Below are positions 25,538-32,501 of a DNA stretch of 64,000 nucleotides, piece after piece. Each line of letters starts with the position of its first letter. The stretch's first letter is position 1. A model generated the notes under the pieces. It ran no database searches, was not told the DNA's origin, and saw only the letters and a list, made by a program, of their open reading frames with translations. The position numbers and the translations under genes are program-made. The DNA comes from Plazaster borealis (lineage: Eukaryota > Echinodermata > Asteroidea > Forcipulatida > Labidiasteridae): assembly GCA_021014325.1 (NCBI GenBank), contig CM037459.1, forward strand, positions 1,116,001 to 1,180,000, in the 5' to 3' direction.

Positions 25538-28500
25538 GTAAGGGTAATATCTATTGGTAGACAAAAACCCAAAACAAAACGTCCTTGTTTTTAAAAATCT
25601 TTATTTTTTTTCACCTAGGACCTATAGTAGTAGCCCTAATTCTCGAGACCAAGGTAAAACCTATGCAAAATATCAAAGTTTGTGTAAACTTTTTGTAAAG
25701 CGCTCGCCTCTAACCACTGTGTTCCTGGCTCGATTCCCGGCTAGGGCCATATGTAAGTGGAGTTGTGTGTTGGTTTTCTCCTATGCCATCAGGGTTTTTC
25801 TCCCGGCCCTCCGGTATTCCGGAACACTTTTGATCTCAGTCTGTGCTCCATGGTCAATGTGACTGGCTACCAAAGGCGCCCTTGCATGTGTAATGCATGC
25901 CTGCGGCTCAAGCACGTTGTAGCCTAGTCCTTCTCAATTCAGCTTCTCTTCTAATAACTACAGTCTGGAAATCATCTAAAATGTAACACTCAGGAATTTC
26001 AGGGGGCCTTCATCCTCTAGACCAAGGGGAGACCCAGGCCCACTACCATAGTTCTTTATTCATGGTGATGTATAGAGTCTGTAAATTCTCTAAAATGTAA
26101 CACCCAGGAGGTTCAGGGGGCTTCATCCTCTAGACCAAGGGGAGACCCAGGCCAACTACCCTAGTTCTTTATTCATGGTGATGTAGAAAGTCTGTAAATC
26201 CTCTTTAATGTAACACCCGGGAGGTTCAGGGGGCTTCATTCTCCAGACCAAGGGGAGACCCAGGCCCACTACCCTAGTTCTTTATTCGTGGTGATGTAGA
26301 AAGTCTGTAAATCCTCTTTAATGTAACACCCAGGAGGTTCAAGAGGCTTCATTCTCCAGACCAAGGGGAGACCCAGGCCCACTACCCTAGTTCTTTATTC
26401 ATGGTGATGTAGAAAGTCTGTAAATCCTCTTTAATGTAACACCCGGGAGGTTCAGGGGGCTTCATTCTCCAGACCAAGGGGAGACCCAGGCCCACTACCC
26501 TAGTTCTTTATTCATGGTGATGTAGAAAGTCTGTAAATCCTCTTTAATGTAACACCCAGGAGGTTCAAGAGGCTTCATTCTCCAGACCAAGGGGAGACCC
26601 AGGCCCACTACCCTAGTTCTTTATTCATGGTGATGTAGAAAGTCTGTAAATTCTCTGAAATGTAACACCCAGGAGGTTCAGGAGGCTTCATTCTCCAGAC
26701 CAAGGGGAGACCCAGGCCCACTACCCTAGTTCTTTATTCATGGTGATGTAGAAAGTCTGTAAATTCTCTGAAATGTAACACCCAGGAGGTTCAGGAGGCT
26801 TCATTCTCCAGACCAAGGGGAGACCCAGGCCAACTACCCTAGTTCTTTATTCATGGTGATGTAGAAAGTCTGTAAATTCTCTGAAATGTAACACCCAGGA
26901 GGTTCAGGAGGCTTCATTCTCCAGACCAAGGGGAGACCCAGGCCCACTACCATAGTTCTTTATTCATGGTGATGTAGAGAGTCTGTAAATTCTCTGAAAT
27001 GTAACAACCAGTAGGTTCATGGGGCTTCATCCTCTAGACCAAGGGGAGAACCAGGCCCTCTACCATAGTTCTTTATTCATGGTGATGTAGAGAGTCTGTA
27101 AATTCTCTGAAATGTAACAACCAGTAGGTTCATGGGGCTTCATCCTCTAGACCAAGGGGAGACCCAGGCCCACTACCATAGTTCTTTATTCATGGTGATG
27201 TAGAGAGTCTGTAAATTCTCTGAAATGTAACACCCAGGAGGTTCAGGAGGCTTCATTCTCCAGACCAAGGGGAGACCCAGGCCAACTACCCTAGTTCTTT
27301 ATTCATGGTGATGTAGAAAGTCTGTAAATTCTCTGAAATGTAACACCCAGGAGGTTCAGGAGGCTTCATTCTCCAGACCAAGGGGAGACCCAGGCCCACT
27401 ACCCTAGTTCTTTATTCATGGTGATGTAGAAAGTCTGTAAATTCTCTGAAATGTAACACCCAGGAGGTTCAGGAGGCTTCATTCTCCAGACCAAGGGGAG
27501 ACCCAGGCCCACTACCCTAGTTCTTTATTCATGGTGATGTAGAAAGTCTGTAAATTCTCTGAAATGTAACACCCAGGAGGTTCAGGGGGCTTCATCCTCT
27601 AGACCAAGGGGAGACCCAGGCCCACTACCATAGTTCTTTATTCATGGTGATGTAGACCAAGGGGAGACCAAGCTCCACTGCTCTAGTTCTTTATTCATGG
27701 TAATGTAGAGAGTCTGTAAATCTTTTGAAATTGTTTTTCTTTGAGCAGATTCTGATGGTGATGAAGCTCAATTACGGATTGAATTGGATGAAATCAGACG
27801 ACTATCTGACCAAGCATTGCAGAGTGAGCTAGCCTCATCTAATACTACTGAAGTGGTAAGATAATTCACTTGTCTTCAATTTATATTTTTTGTCATATTT
27901 GTTTTTCAATCTTCCTTAAAAAAGAAAAAGAAAATTCGTCCGACACAATGTCAGAAGGCCTCTTAAGGTAAGGGCTACAGGGAAAATATTGAAAACTTAA
28001 AGGGAGAGAAGATATTTGTTCATATTTCTCTTGAACTGGAATAGATTGTAAGATGCTATCGCAAACCTCACTTGATTGTATCTATACCATGCAAAGTTTC
28101 AAACCCTTCATAACAGTTGCTAAAGGATTTTTGTTGGCAAGTATCAACCTTCTCTGCAAACCTCACTTGATTGTATCTTCACCACAGCTAAAATCTTCTC
28201 AGAACCACCACAGCTTATGAAGAGATTTATTACATGGTGTCTCTGCAAACCTCACTTGATTGTATTCCCACCATGCAGAGTTTCAAAATCCTACATAACA
28301 TACAAGAGTTTTTGTTGGCAAGTTTCAACCTCTTTGAAAATTGTTTTAAAATTGTAATATGGCATTAGATGTGGGCTTATAACAAGACTGTGCCATTAAG
28401 GCCTGGTTCAAATTTAGTAAAACCCTACAAGCCGACGTTTTCTCTTCACAATGTGACTCTTAAATCCATTAAGTTTACCCTGTGTCAATTTGATTTTTTT

Positions 28501-31500
28501 TATTTGAAAGGATGGGATTCCAACCACGTCATTGTGATCTGTAACTGATGAAGCAGAGATAACCATGACAACAGTAACTATGAACGTAACCAAAGCAAGT
28601 ATATCATGGTGTAGACAGTACAAACGTCAAACACATTCCGTGCCTGAAGTCTGTTAAGATTAACTGCTGTATAACTCCTTATCATAAACACTTAGTGTAT
28701 TGAATACTATGTGTGGCCATTTGCGATAGACAGGATAACACCAGAGGGCGCTATTCATATTTTTTACACTTAAGATTCAGTACTCAAATATTTATCCAAG
28801 AGCCAGAGAGTGGTTTTTATCTAGCTGTACATGTAACTGTATAAAGTCATTCCTTTTTTTGGTGATATTTTGTATTAAATTAACTCAAATGAAAACTTTA
28901 GTGACTGGATCTAAGATCAACTCTAGGCATTGGCTCACCAGTTGGGATGGGCTGATGAGCTTGTACAAGTTCTCGTTCAGGATTTAGTGATGCATGATGG
29001 GACTGATTGTGCTTATGATCGGCGCAATGCAACAATAAAACTGTTGAGGTAAATTACAAATGTTGCGATCAAGCTCTATTTTTAGTACAAGAAAAAAAAT
29101 GACAATAATTATTTCCAACGAGTTTACACAATAGAACTACATTATCATTGATAGAGGTCAATTTTTTTGTAAACAGGAAGAGGTGACCGGGGGTTAGTAG
29201 GTCAGAGGTGGTCCAATGAGCAGGCGTATATGTCCGCCCATCCCAGTGCCTTTGGTTGAGGCGCTGGGACTGAGTGAACTCTAGGCATTACAGCAGTTGG
29301 AGGTTTTCAGACACTTGGTGGCAGCAAACATACTGGGTTATTTTTCCAATAGATTTACCTGATAAGTCTGCTGGTAGCTAGGGCCTTTTACAAACATAGG
29401 CTTGGGCTTCAGCTCTGGCTCTGTCTTGGGCTGCATCAACTTATTTGAAACAGTGTGCATTTTGCATGGTGCTTCAACATCAAACAAAGCCCTGAGCCAG
29501 AGCCAGAGCCTAAGCCGGAGCCAGAGCCGGAGCATAAGCAAGGGTATTGAAAAAGCCCGTAATATCCCCATCTACCATTTTATGGCTTATACTCATGTTC
29601 AATTGACCATCATGTCACTGGTGTGGTATCACAAAGTTGTTTTCCTAATAACATTGTGTTTTCACGATATTTCAGAGTTTGTTTTCTAATCAATAATAAT
29701 CTGTGACATATATATTAAGGCTGATGGCTGCTGCTGCTACGGTTATGGCTGGATCACTACTTCAATGTGCATTGAAGCATAGGATACCCTTAGCAACAGC
29801 TTTAGCCACTGCCTCCATTTCCAGTTTGTGTGGTGATATTAACTCCTATTGAGTTAGCTTATTTATTTGCTGATATGTAGGTTTTTTGTAGATGTGTGGC
29901 ATGCAATATCGCTACGTCTTGCCTTGTGGTTTAAAAACTACATCTAGACACAAATTATATATGAATTTTTATTTTCGCTTAGTGCAGTCGGAGTGTTTTT
30001 GCTTCTTGGTTTATCAATATCAATATCAATAGTCAATCAAATTCAAGCAAAGCAGATATTGGAGATTCAAACACATATCATTTTCCAAATAATGTATTTT
30101 AATTTTGAATAATTTGTTTTTATATGTGTGTGCCACATTGATAATATACAAATATTCCAGTTAAAATTGGTCAGTTAATTTTAAAAAAAAAATACAAGCA
30201 GGGTTAGTTAGTGCATATTTTTGGTTTGTTTGTTCAGTGAAGTTTGGTTTAATGTATTGTATTTTTGTCCTCACTGAGGTCAAAGCATTTTATGTAGCTA
30301 GCCTGCACATCAGGGCCCAATTTCATGGCTCTGCTTTCCGCCAAATTTGGCGCTTGCGATCACCATTCTCTGTTTACTGAGCAAGCGCCGAAATTCTGTG
30401 CAAGCTGTGTAAGCGTAGATTGCCTAGTAACGTAGACTACGCACGCCCACAAGCAAAAATTCCCGGCTAACTTGTGAAATATGCTTGACGTAAGTGCGGA
30501 ATTCCCTGCTTCCGAAAGCGCCGATTCTTTGCTTACGGTAATGAATATTGCCAAACACTGGCCTTTAGAACCTGGCAGTTACCTGTCAGATGTACCTTTG
30601 ACCTTGCATGCCATAGGACTGGGTACACTCATTGTGTGCAGTATCACTATCAGCAGTGTGGTATCATTATTATAAGACCAGTGCCTGTCTTTATCCCACA
30701 GGGGACCAGTCTAATACTTAGCAGGTGTATGTCAACTTGAGATTTCCAGACTCTAGGTGGCAGCAGACATACTAGGTAACCTTCTATTGCTTAAGCCATG
30801 TCCGAAATGCCGGCTACAGCTACGGCTACGGCTAGATTTCCGCGTCATTATGCATTAAAGTATAAGACGTCCTTAGCAACACCCTTAGCAACAGCCGTAG
30901 CCGTAGCTGTAGCCGCCAATTCGGATTCGGCCTTACATAATTCTGAGCATATAACACATTTCCAAGAACATTGGAATTATCTGACAAGCCTGCTGCCACC
31001 TAGTGTCCCCAGAAGTCTTGCATTGAAGCATTTTAAGAGGCCTGTGTGACTCCAAGCTGTAAAATTCCAGCATGTGTCGACACACTTTGAGGCTTGTGAA
31101 TATTGCCTTTAGAACCTGGCAGTTACCTGCCAGATGTACCTTTGACCTTGCATGCCATAATACTGGTGTGATGTACAGGTGTAGTATCACTAGTCTAGTA
31201 GTGGCATGCATGTCTATCCAATGAAAACAATTGGTTTGAAAGACCAAGGTGCCTGTCTTTTCATTTCATTTCATTTCATTTATTATGGTTGTGACGCCAA
31301 GGACTCTCAGAAAAGCGAACTTATTCACTATACTAGCCAAGAACCCCATGGATAGAAGACAAAGAAAGAAGTTTCAGTTTTATATGTGGGAGGAAAACCC
31401 CAGAGAACTATTCCAGGGAAAACCCACGCAGTCAGGTTGGGACTGAAAACCCAATCCACATGGTACCTCCAATGGGATTTGAACCGGGGTCCCAGAAGTA

Positions 31501-31873
31501 GAAGGCGAGGATAGTACCACTTACGCCAACCCAACCTCCAACCTGACCCTTATGGATAAAGACAGGGGACCAGGCTACTTGCATCTCATTTCTGTAAAAC
31601 ATGGTGATGTTTTCCTTTCCCAAAGCGCTAAGAAAGTGCCATGTTTTGTTGTTTTGTGGTCATGCTACAAGACCGAATGTATCTGAAGATTCTAAAGTTT
31701 GAACAAAAGTGTTGCTGGAATTGCGCATTGTACTATTGAATTGTATTTTTTAAATGGAATTTCATATTGTTTATGTTAGTATATTACTCGCATATTATTT
31801 TCTTTTTGCTCTTGGTTGCAGTGGAGTCTATATTTACACAACTCGTACTCGTGAAATAATTGAAGTGTTTTAG
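8942..31873 (+). CDS. Hv1/TMEM266-family voltage-sensor domain protein, 10 exons, 5' end missing
   Basis: Exons 8942-9069, 14637-14716, 19628-19681, 21189-21333, 22321-22436, 23574-23739, 25080-25424, 27749-27855, 28927-29048 and 31822-31873 join into one frame of 437 residues ending in TAG. Every intron is GT-AG and all phases fit (1,0,0,1,0,1,1,0,2). Residues 1-136 form a four-helix voltage-sensor domain: S1 about 14-36, S2 about 51-76, S3 about 86-107, S4 about 119-136. Phe66, Glu69, Asp90 and Asp101 match the Hv1 charge-transfer centre and S3 acids; S4 reads R126..R129..G132..R135-R136. Residues 137-190 are a coiled coil like that following S4 in Hv1 and TMEM266. The tail (230-437) is acidic and Ser/Thr/Asn-rich and is absent from Hv1. 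Asn25 replaces the Hv1 filter Asp. It is expected in a membrane as a voltage sensor; proton conduction is doubtful. Whether it is HVCN1 or TMEM266 orthology is unresolved. The first exon enters in phase 2, so an N-terminal exon lies upstream. Confidence 0.88.
9159..9353. mobile_element. Foldback element, family C
   Basis: Inverted ends GGGCCCAATTTCATAGAGCT and AGCTCTATGAAATCGAGCCC enclose about 130 bp that include a second inner inverted pair built on CTTAAGCA/TGCTTAAG. Same family as 2699-2853. Confidence 0.7.
10036..10132. repeat. Palindrome of AAAGACAGTCTTTGACTGTC type
   Basis: The phrase CAAAGAC(A)GTCTTTGAC recurs four times in both orientations between TCCAAGGCAAAGAC and GTCTTTGTCTTGGA. 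It can fold as one long stem or as several short ones. Confidence 0.6.
10290..10445 (-). mobile_element. SINE fragment, family F
   Basis: On the minus strand a B-box-like CCCGGTTCGAATCCCACC is followed by GGATGGGTTTTCAGTCCCTA and GGGTTTCC. A second copy lies at 31375-31560 with the same order of motifs. Confidence 0.6.
10570..10735. repeat. Foldback repeat
   Basis: The arm with ACAGAATCAGCTGAGAAGTT, AAATGAACATG and TCTGAACAAAAAT is repeated in inverse order across a short loop of AATGTTAATAACATT. Arms are about 70 bp with a small insertion in the right arm. No coding. Confidence 0.65.
12051..12384. mobile_element. TTAA-flanked MITE, diverged family A
   Basis: Begins TTAAAGGGAAGGTATACGTT and ends with AAAGGTATACTTTCCCCTTAA, giving an inverted end with TTAA on both sides. 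Internal CAGATTGTGTATTCCAGATT and TTTTGAAATGAAATTTTCAC are shared with a truncated relative at 12735-13025. Confidence 0.65.
13444..13600. repeat. Three tandem copies of a ~55-bp unit
   Basis: Three successive units share AAGTATT.TCTCCATTAC and GTGGTATTGTCCCTGGTACC, with TGGTACC itself doubled in the second unit. A local minisatellite seed within intron 1. Confidence 0.6.
14130..14482. mobile_element. Long palindrome built on a family C foldback
   Basis: Arms of about 140 bp (left 14130-14283, right 14340-14482) are near-perfect inverse copies. Both the family C end (AATTTCATAGAGCTGCTAAG) and the outer flank (TACATAACTGACA, CACGGGTATCTTCAGG) are included, so the inverted symmetry extends beyond the usual element ends. 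Confidence 0.75.
14637..14716 (+). CDS. Exon 2: S1-S2 loop and S2 helix
   Basis: This 80-nt exon lies between a CATACAG acceptor and a GTTTGT donor. With the split Val codon it encodes residues 43-69: a short polar loop (TPTDRTK) and most of S2, ending FVLE. Phe66 and Glu69 keep the spacing of Hv1 Phe150 and Glu153, the gating charge-transfer centre. The residue thirteen before Glu69, where Hv1 has the Zn-binding His140, is Ser. The preceding intron is 5.6 kb and the following one 4.9 kb; both are filled with mobile elements. Confidence 0.87.
15150..15858 (-). pseudogene. 3' fragment of a non-LTR retrotransposon (LINE), decayed
   Basis: On the minus strand a broken frame (about 15791-15600) reads HFPYVWNSLPLPIIEKAI, the WNSLP motif typical of the C-terminal part of LINE reverse transcriptase proteins of the CR1/L2/jockey kind. 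Further down it reads a CWSILPLVVVGA-type ending. The minus-strand 3' end is a (TAAA)n tail, seen here as (TTTA)n at 15155-15192. Frameshifts and stops show it is dead. The 5' side is cut by the start of the TIR element at 15860. Confidence 0.7.
15860..16570. mobile_element. Non-autonomous DNA transposon with ~25-bp TIRs, family M
   Basis: Left end ACTGTGCAAGTCTCGCGCAT is matched inversely by GCGCGAGACTTGCACAGC at 16550-16567. The interior carries CTCGGGTTTTCTTTGTT and TTCCCAACAA.AT, shared with a second copy at 49050-49780. No open frame of transposase size; classed as a MITE-like or deleted DNA transposon. Confidence 0.7.
17656..18000. mobile_element. Foldback element with A/T-rich ends
   Basis: Inverted ends TTAGGCCAAA and TTTGGCCTTA, then ATGTTTAGCGTCC and GGACGCTAAACAT, enclose a core of poly(T)/poly(A) and TTTTCAAAAA.G segments. 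The homopolymer tracts give spurious Phe- or Lys-rich frames. Confidence 0.65.
18305..18795. mobile_element. Foldback element with ~140-bp arms
   Basis: Left arm 18305-18440 (AAACTGGAATTTGAAAATGG, TTTACATGCACTTTTGTAGT) recurs inverted at 18650-18790. The loop repeats TTACAAAACA several times. Stem positions are offset by a few small indels, consistent with age. Confidence 0.65.
19171..19561. mobile_element. Near-perfect palindromic MITE with TTAA ends, family B
   Basis: TTAAAGGGACACGTTGCCTT at the left is matched by the inverse ending GTGTCCCTTAA. Arms of about 190 bp meet at GTCAATAAAGTTGAC. Differences between arms are few, so it is young or maintained. It lies in intron 2, ending 66 bp before exon 3. 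Confidence 0.8.
19628..19681 (+). CDS. Exon 3: end of S2 and basic S2-S3 linker
   Basis: This 54-nt micro-exon (18 codons, phase 0 on both sides) lies after TTCACCAG and before GTTGGT. It encodes VVVRIF, then a basic linker with three successive Arg, then KFE leading into S3. Arg73 occupies the place of Hv1 Lys157, four residues after the S2 Glu, so charge is conserved. The linker and KFE match the Hv1 S2-S3 turn closely. It starts only 66 bp downstream of a 391-bp palindromic MITE (19171-19561). Confidence 0.87.
19682..21188 (+). other. Intron 3 of the voltage-sensor gene
   Basis: The intron is 1.5 kb, from GTTGGT to TTCTAG. It contains a C-homopolymer tract near 20536-20548, a fragment of the SINE tail at 20790-20815 and a tRNA-like SINE head at 21000-21065. 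No exon seen. Confidence 0.6.
21000..21120 (+). mobile_element. tRNA-derived SINE head
   Basis: An A-box-like TAGCTTAGTTGGTAGAG and B-box-like GGCAGGTTCAAGTCCCGC are spaced as in a tRNA, with a possible GTT anticodon. The loop has C in place of the invariant T33, and the arms have mismatches. The same head occurs in the inverted pair at 49-300, so a SINE is the better call than a tRNA-Asn gene. Confidence 0.6.
21189..21333 (+). CDS. Exon 4: S3 and S4 helices
   Basis: This 145-nt exon runs from a TTTCTAG acceptor to a strong GTAAGT donor and encodes residues 88-135 plus one base of Arg136. IFDACVVLLTFVLDLV is S3, with Asp90 and Asp101 at the spacing of Hv1 Asp174 and Asp185. LLIILRLWRSWGILRR is S4. 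The Hv1 signature RxWRxxRxxN reads here RLWRSWGILR: the first two Arg are kept, the third is Gly132 and the Asn is Arg135. The S3-S4 loop (SNVQTTHPFTRA) lacks the residue matching Hv1 His193. Confidence 0.9.
21334..22320 (+). other. Intron 4 of the voltage-sensor gene
   Basis: The intron is 987 bp. A minus-strand family E SINE (21400-21680) begins about 66 bp after the donor, and a second SINE-like stretch (21770-22020) shares CTGGGTTCTTTTACGTGCA and TTTTACGTCCCATCCGAAGG with family D. It ends in a long T tract before AG. Confidence 0.6.
21400..21680 (-). mobile_element. tRNA-derived SINE, family E (minus strand)
   Basis: Reverse complement shows TCTCGGTGGTCTAGTGGTAA, a B box GGGTTCAAATCCCACC, and a tail with GACTCGAGAAAGTACTGAG. 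Same order as 6870-7100. It also shares the flanking GGCAGTTCCATATGAA.G with 6755. Confidence 0.7.
22321..22436 (+). CDS. Exon 5: post-S4 coiled coil, first part
   Basis: This 116-nt exon follows a T-rich acceptor (TTTTTTTTAG) and ends at GTAAGG. It encodes residues 137-174, beginning EKKRIREETACELQ and ending CDQQL. The sequence is charged and Ala/Gln-rich with heptad character, continuing directly from S4 as the dimerising coiled coil does in Hv1. Two bases at the start complete the split Arg136. Confidence 0.86.
22437..23573 (+). other. Intron 5 of the voltage-sensor gene
   Basis: The intron is 1.1 kb. It contains a family C foldback (23008-23191) and, at 23310-23420, a short foldback with CTAGGTGGCAGCAGA and CTGCTGCCCCCTAG arms that recurs at 30740-31020. 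The SINE-tail phrase CTGTCAGTTTCCCTTGTGGT is at 23502. No other exon. Confidence 0.6.
23008..23191. mobile_element. Foldback element, family C
   Basis: GGGCCCAATTTCATAGAGCT at the left and AGCTCTATGAATTTGGGGCC at the right, with the usual TGCTTACCAGA-type inner sequence. No coding. Confidence 0.7.
23574..23739 (+). CDS. Exon 6: end of coiled coil and linker
   Basis: This 166-nt exon has a strong pyrimidine tract and CAG acceptor and a GTGAGA donor. It encodes residues 175-229. KEIAYLRNFLHQNNLD resembles the Hv1 and TMEM266 coiled-coil end (EI..L...L.Q..L), so the coil probably finishes near residue 190. The following stretch (NKLDFVPNYRASASITTSAI) is a polar linker with no domain that I recognise. 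The exon ends one base into a split Asp codon. Confidence 0.85.
23740..25079 (+). other. Intron 6 of the voltage-sensor gene
   Basis: The intron is 1.3 kb. It has an inverted pair around 23815-23935 (GAGGT.TGGTTCTTG.C and inverse), a family C relic at 24527-24693 and an inverted pair (TCTAAAGC.CGGTTCA, 24747-24866). It ends in a T-rich tract before exon 7. Confidence 0.55.
25080..25424 (+). CDS. Exon 7: disordered acidic Ser/Thr-rich tail
   Basis: This 345-nt exon is the largest, with a TATATCAG acceptor and a GTAAAT donor. It encodes residues 231-344, which are Ser/Thr/Asn/Asp-rich and low in hydrophobics, with acidic patches (YMSDDDH, AYEEDY) and many Ser-Pro or Thr-Pro type sites. That composition suggests a disordered, phosphorylatable cytoplasmic tail. 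An apparent longer reading frame starting at 25001 is only this exon read into its upstream intron. A (TAT)n microsatellite starts about 76 bp after the donor. Confidence 0.84.
25500..25538. repeat. (TAT)n microsatellite
   Basis: About twelve uninterrupted ATT/TAT triplets. Length polymorphism is likely. Confidence 0.9.
25690..25930 (+). mobile_element. SINE-like element with tRNA-type head
   Basis: An A-box region is not clear, but AAGCGCTCGCCTCTAACCAC with GGCTCGATTCCCGGC resembles the anticodon and T arms of a tRNA. It is followed by a body with TCAGGGTTTTTCTCCCGG. Only one copy is seen in the window. Confidence 0.45.
25967..27720. repeat. 113-bp minisatellite, ~15.5 units, in intron 7
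   Basis: Unit starts step by 113 bp (26081, 26194, 26307, 26420 and on to 27550; the first step, from 25967, is 114). Each unit contains AATGTAACACCCAGGAGGTT, CCAGACCAAGGGGAGACCCA and AGTTCTTTATTCATGGTGAT. Variants show higher-order order: units 3/5 and 4/6 alternate, 7-9 equal 12-14, and 10 equals 11. The last unit is recombined (a second ACCAAGGGGAGACC after GATGTAG) and runs to about 30 bp before the exon 8 acceptor. A direct tandem with no spacers, so not CRISPR. Confidence 0.95.
27749..27855 (+). CDS. Exon 8: acidic helical tail segment
   Basis: This 107-nt exon uses TTTCTTTGAGCAG as acceptor and GTAAGA as donor. It encodes residues 346-380 after a split Asp. The core (LRIELDEIRRLSDQALQSEL) is strongly helical and acidic, and could be a short coiled coil or binding helix. 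Its acceptor lies about 30 bp beyond the end of the 113-bp minisatellite, so the last degenerate array unit runs into the splice-signal region. Unspliced read-through would stop three codons after the donor. Confidence 0.82.
27856..28926 (+). other. Intron 8 of the voltage-sensor gene
   Basis: The intron is 1.07 kb. TCTGCAAACCTCACTTGATT occurs three times, about 90-100 bp apart (28055-28262), with repeated AGTTTCAA.C and TTTTTGTTGGCAAGT segments, making a short degenerate tandem. A possible mini-exon at 28511-28537 is discussed under rejected items. Confidence 0.55.
28927..29048 (+). CDS. Exon 9: C-terminal segment of the voltage-sensor protein
   Basis: This 122-nt exon lies between CTCTAG and GTAAAT and encodes residues 381-420 (begins ALAHQLGWADELVQVLVQDL). 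It is in phase with exon 8 (phase 0) and leaves two bases for exon 10. Composition is protein-like: an amphipathic helix with regular hydrophobics, then a polar DRRN segment. An in-frame stop directly precedes the exon, as expected of an intron. The acceptor tract is weak; an alternative CAG twelve bases further in also keeps the frame. No family recognised. Confidence 0.75.
30740..31020. mobile_element. Foldback element with GCTACGGCTAC core
   Basis: Outer arms CTAGGTGGCAGCAGACAT and CCTGCTGCCACCTAG, and inner arms GGCTACAGCTACGGCTACGG and CCGTAGCCGTAGCTGTAGCC, are inverse copies. Related arms appear near 23330 and 29310. Confidence 0.65.
31375..31560 (-). mobile_element. SINE, family F (minus strand)
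   Basis: On the minus strand CCCCGGTTCAAATCCCATT is the B box region, followed by GGATTGGGTTTTCAGTCCCA and GGGTTTTCCTCCCACATA. Same layout as 10290-10445. Confidence 0.6.
31822..31873 (+). CDS. Exon 10: terminal coding exon with stop
   Basis: A very good acceptor (CTCTTGGTTGCAG) is followed by one base that completes Ser421, then 16 codons (GVYIYTTRTREIIEVF) and TAG at 31871-31873. The required phase 2 matches exon 9. The segment is short, so support rests on the acceptor, the phase and the in-frame ending, not on homology. Confidence 0.65.
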
Positions 31874-32501
31874 TACATCTAGTTTGTATGTACACAGAAA
31901 AAGAGCTGCTAAGTTTAATGCAAAAAAATTCATTGATTGAAAAGTACCAGTATGATTATTGGAATCAAGCATTCAATTCAATTATTCATAAACAAGTCAA
32001 GATGATAATAACATGTAAGGTTTAATTCAAAGGGCTAGTAGTAACAGTTGTTAAGGAGGAAAGTGTTTGTGGACACTCCCATGTTCACCCCCGAAAGTCG
32101 CCCACATTACACCCACCACAGAAATTTATGTATTGAACAATAGCATTTAGGGGTGGGCACAAAGGGTGGGCACAAAGGGTGGGCACCCCACCCCCTTATT
32201 TCCTTTGACTGAAAAAAAAAATTAACGGCAAATAAATCAGATTTATAATTTTTTAAAATTTTTTAAAAATAATTTGTGAAACGCTCATGAAATGGCCTAG
32301 ATTGCCCCAGAGAGCTTCCAATGTTTACAAATTTTCCCGGGGCCCTAAAGTAGGCCAGAACCTTATGGCGTGATCACCTTTTCTTAAAACAACAGCAGGA
32401 TTACTGAACATTTTAAACTTGAAAATTATCTCTCAAAGTTTGTGCTCCCCCTTTCTAAAAACCTTGAGCTGCCTTTGTTTGAGCATTGTTTTGTAAATAA
32501 A
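31874..32501 (+). other. Possible 3' UTR of the voltage-sensor gene
   Basis: The sequence after the stop is AT-rich and without exon-like coding. AATAAA hexamers occur at 32231 and 32496, either of which could be a poly(A) signal. A small tandem of GGGTGGGCACAAA (about three copies) lies at 32152-32190. The extent is a guess from signal hexamers alone. Confidence 0.3.

Larger units (their letters stand above)
25425..27748 (+). other. Intron 7 of the voltage-sensor gene
   Basis: The intron is 2.3 kb, most of it repeat: a (TAT)n microsatellite at 25500-25538, a SINE-like stretch at 25690-25930 and the 113-bp minisatellite from 25967 almost to the acceptor. Confidence 0.65.
29049..31821 (+). 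other. Intron 9 of the voltage-sensor gene
   Basis: The intron is 2.8 kb. It holds the GAGCC/GGCTC repeat (29395-29545), a family C relic (30311-30540), a duplicated segment (30541-30690 and 31095-31258, sharing AACCTGGCAGTTACCTG and TACCTTTGACCTTGCATGCC), a foldback between them (30740-31020) and a family F SINE (31375-31560). The acceptor is TTGGTTGCAG. Confidence 0.5.

Noticed and set aside
25967..27720. CRISPR array
   Set aside because: Units are contiguous 113-bp tandems without unique spacers, in a eukaryotic intron. The 47384 hairpin array also lacks unique spacers and cas genes.
28511..28537. Mini-exon GATGGGATTCCAACCACGTC.. encoding DGIPTTSL and stop after a good acceptor, giving a class I PDZ-type C-terminus
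   Set aside because: The frame fits exon 8, but exon 9 (28927) and exon 10 (31822) give a longer, phase-compatible continuation. It remains only as a possible alternative end.
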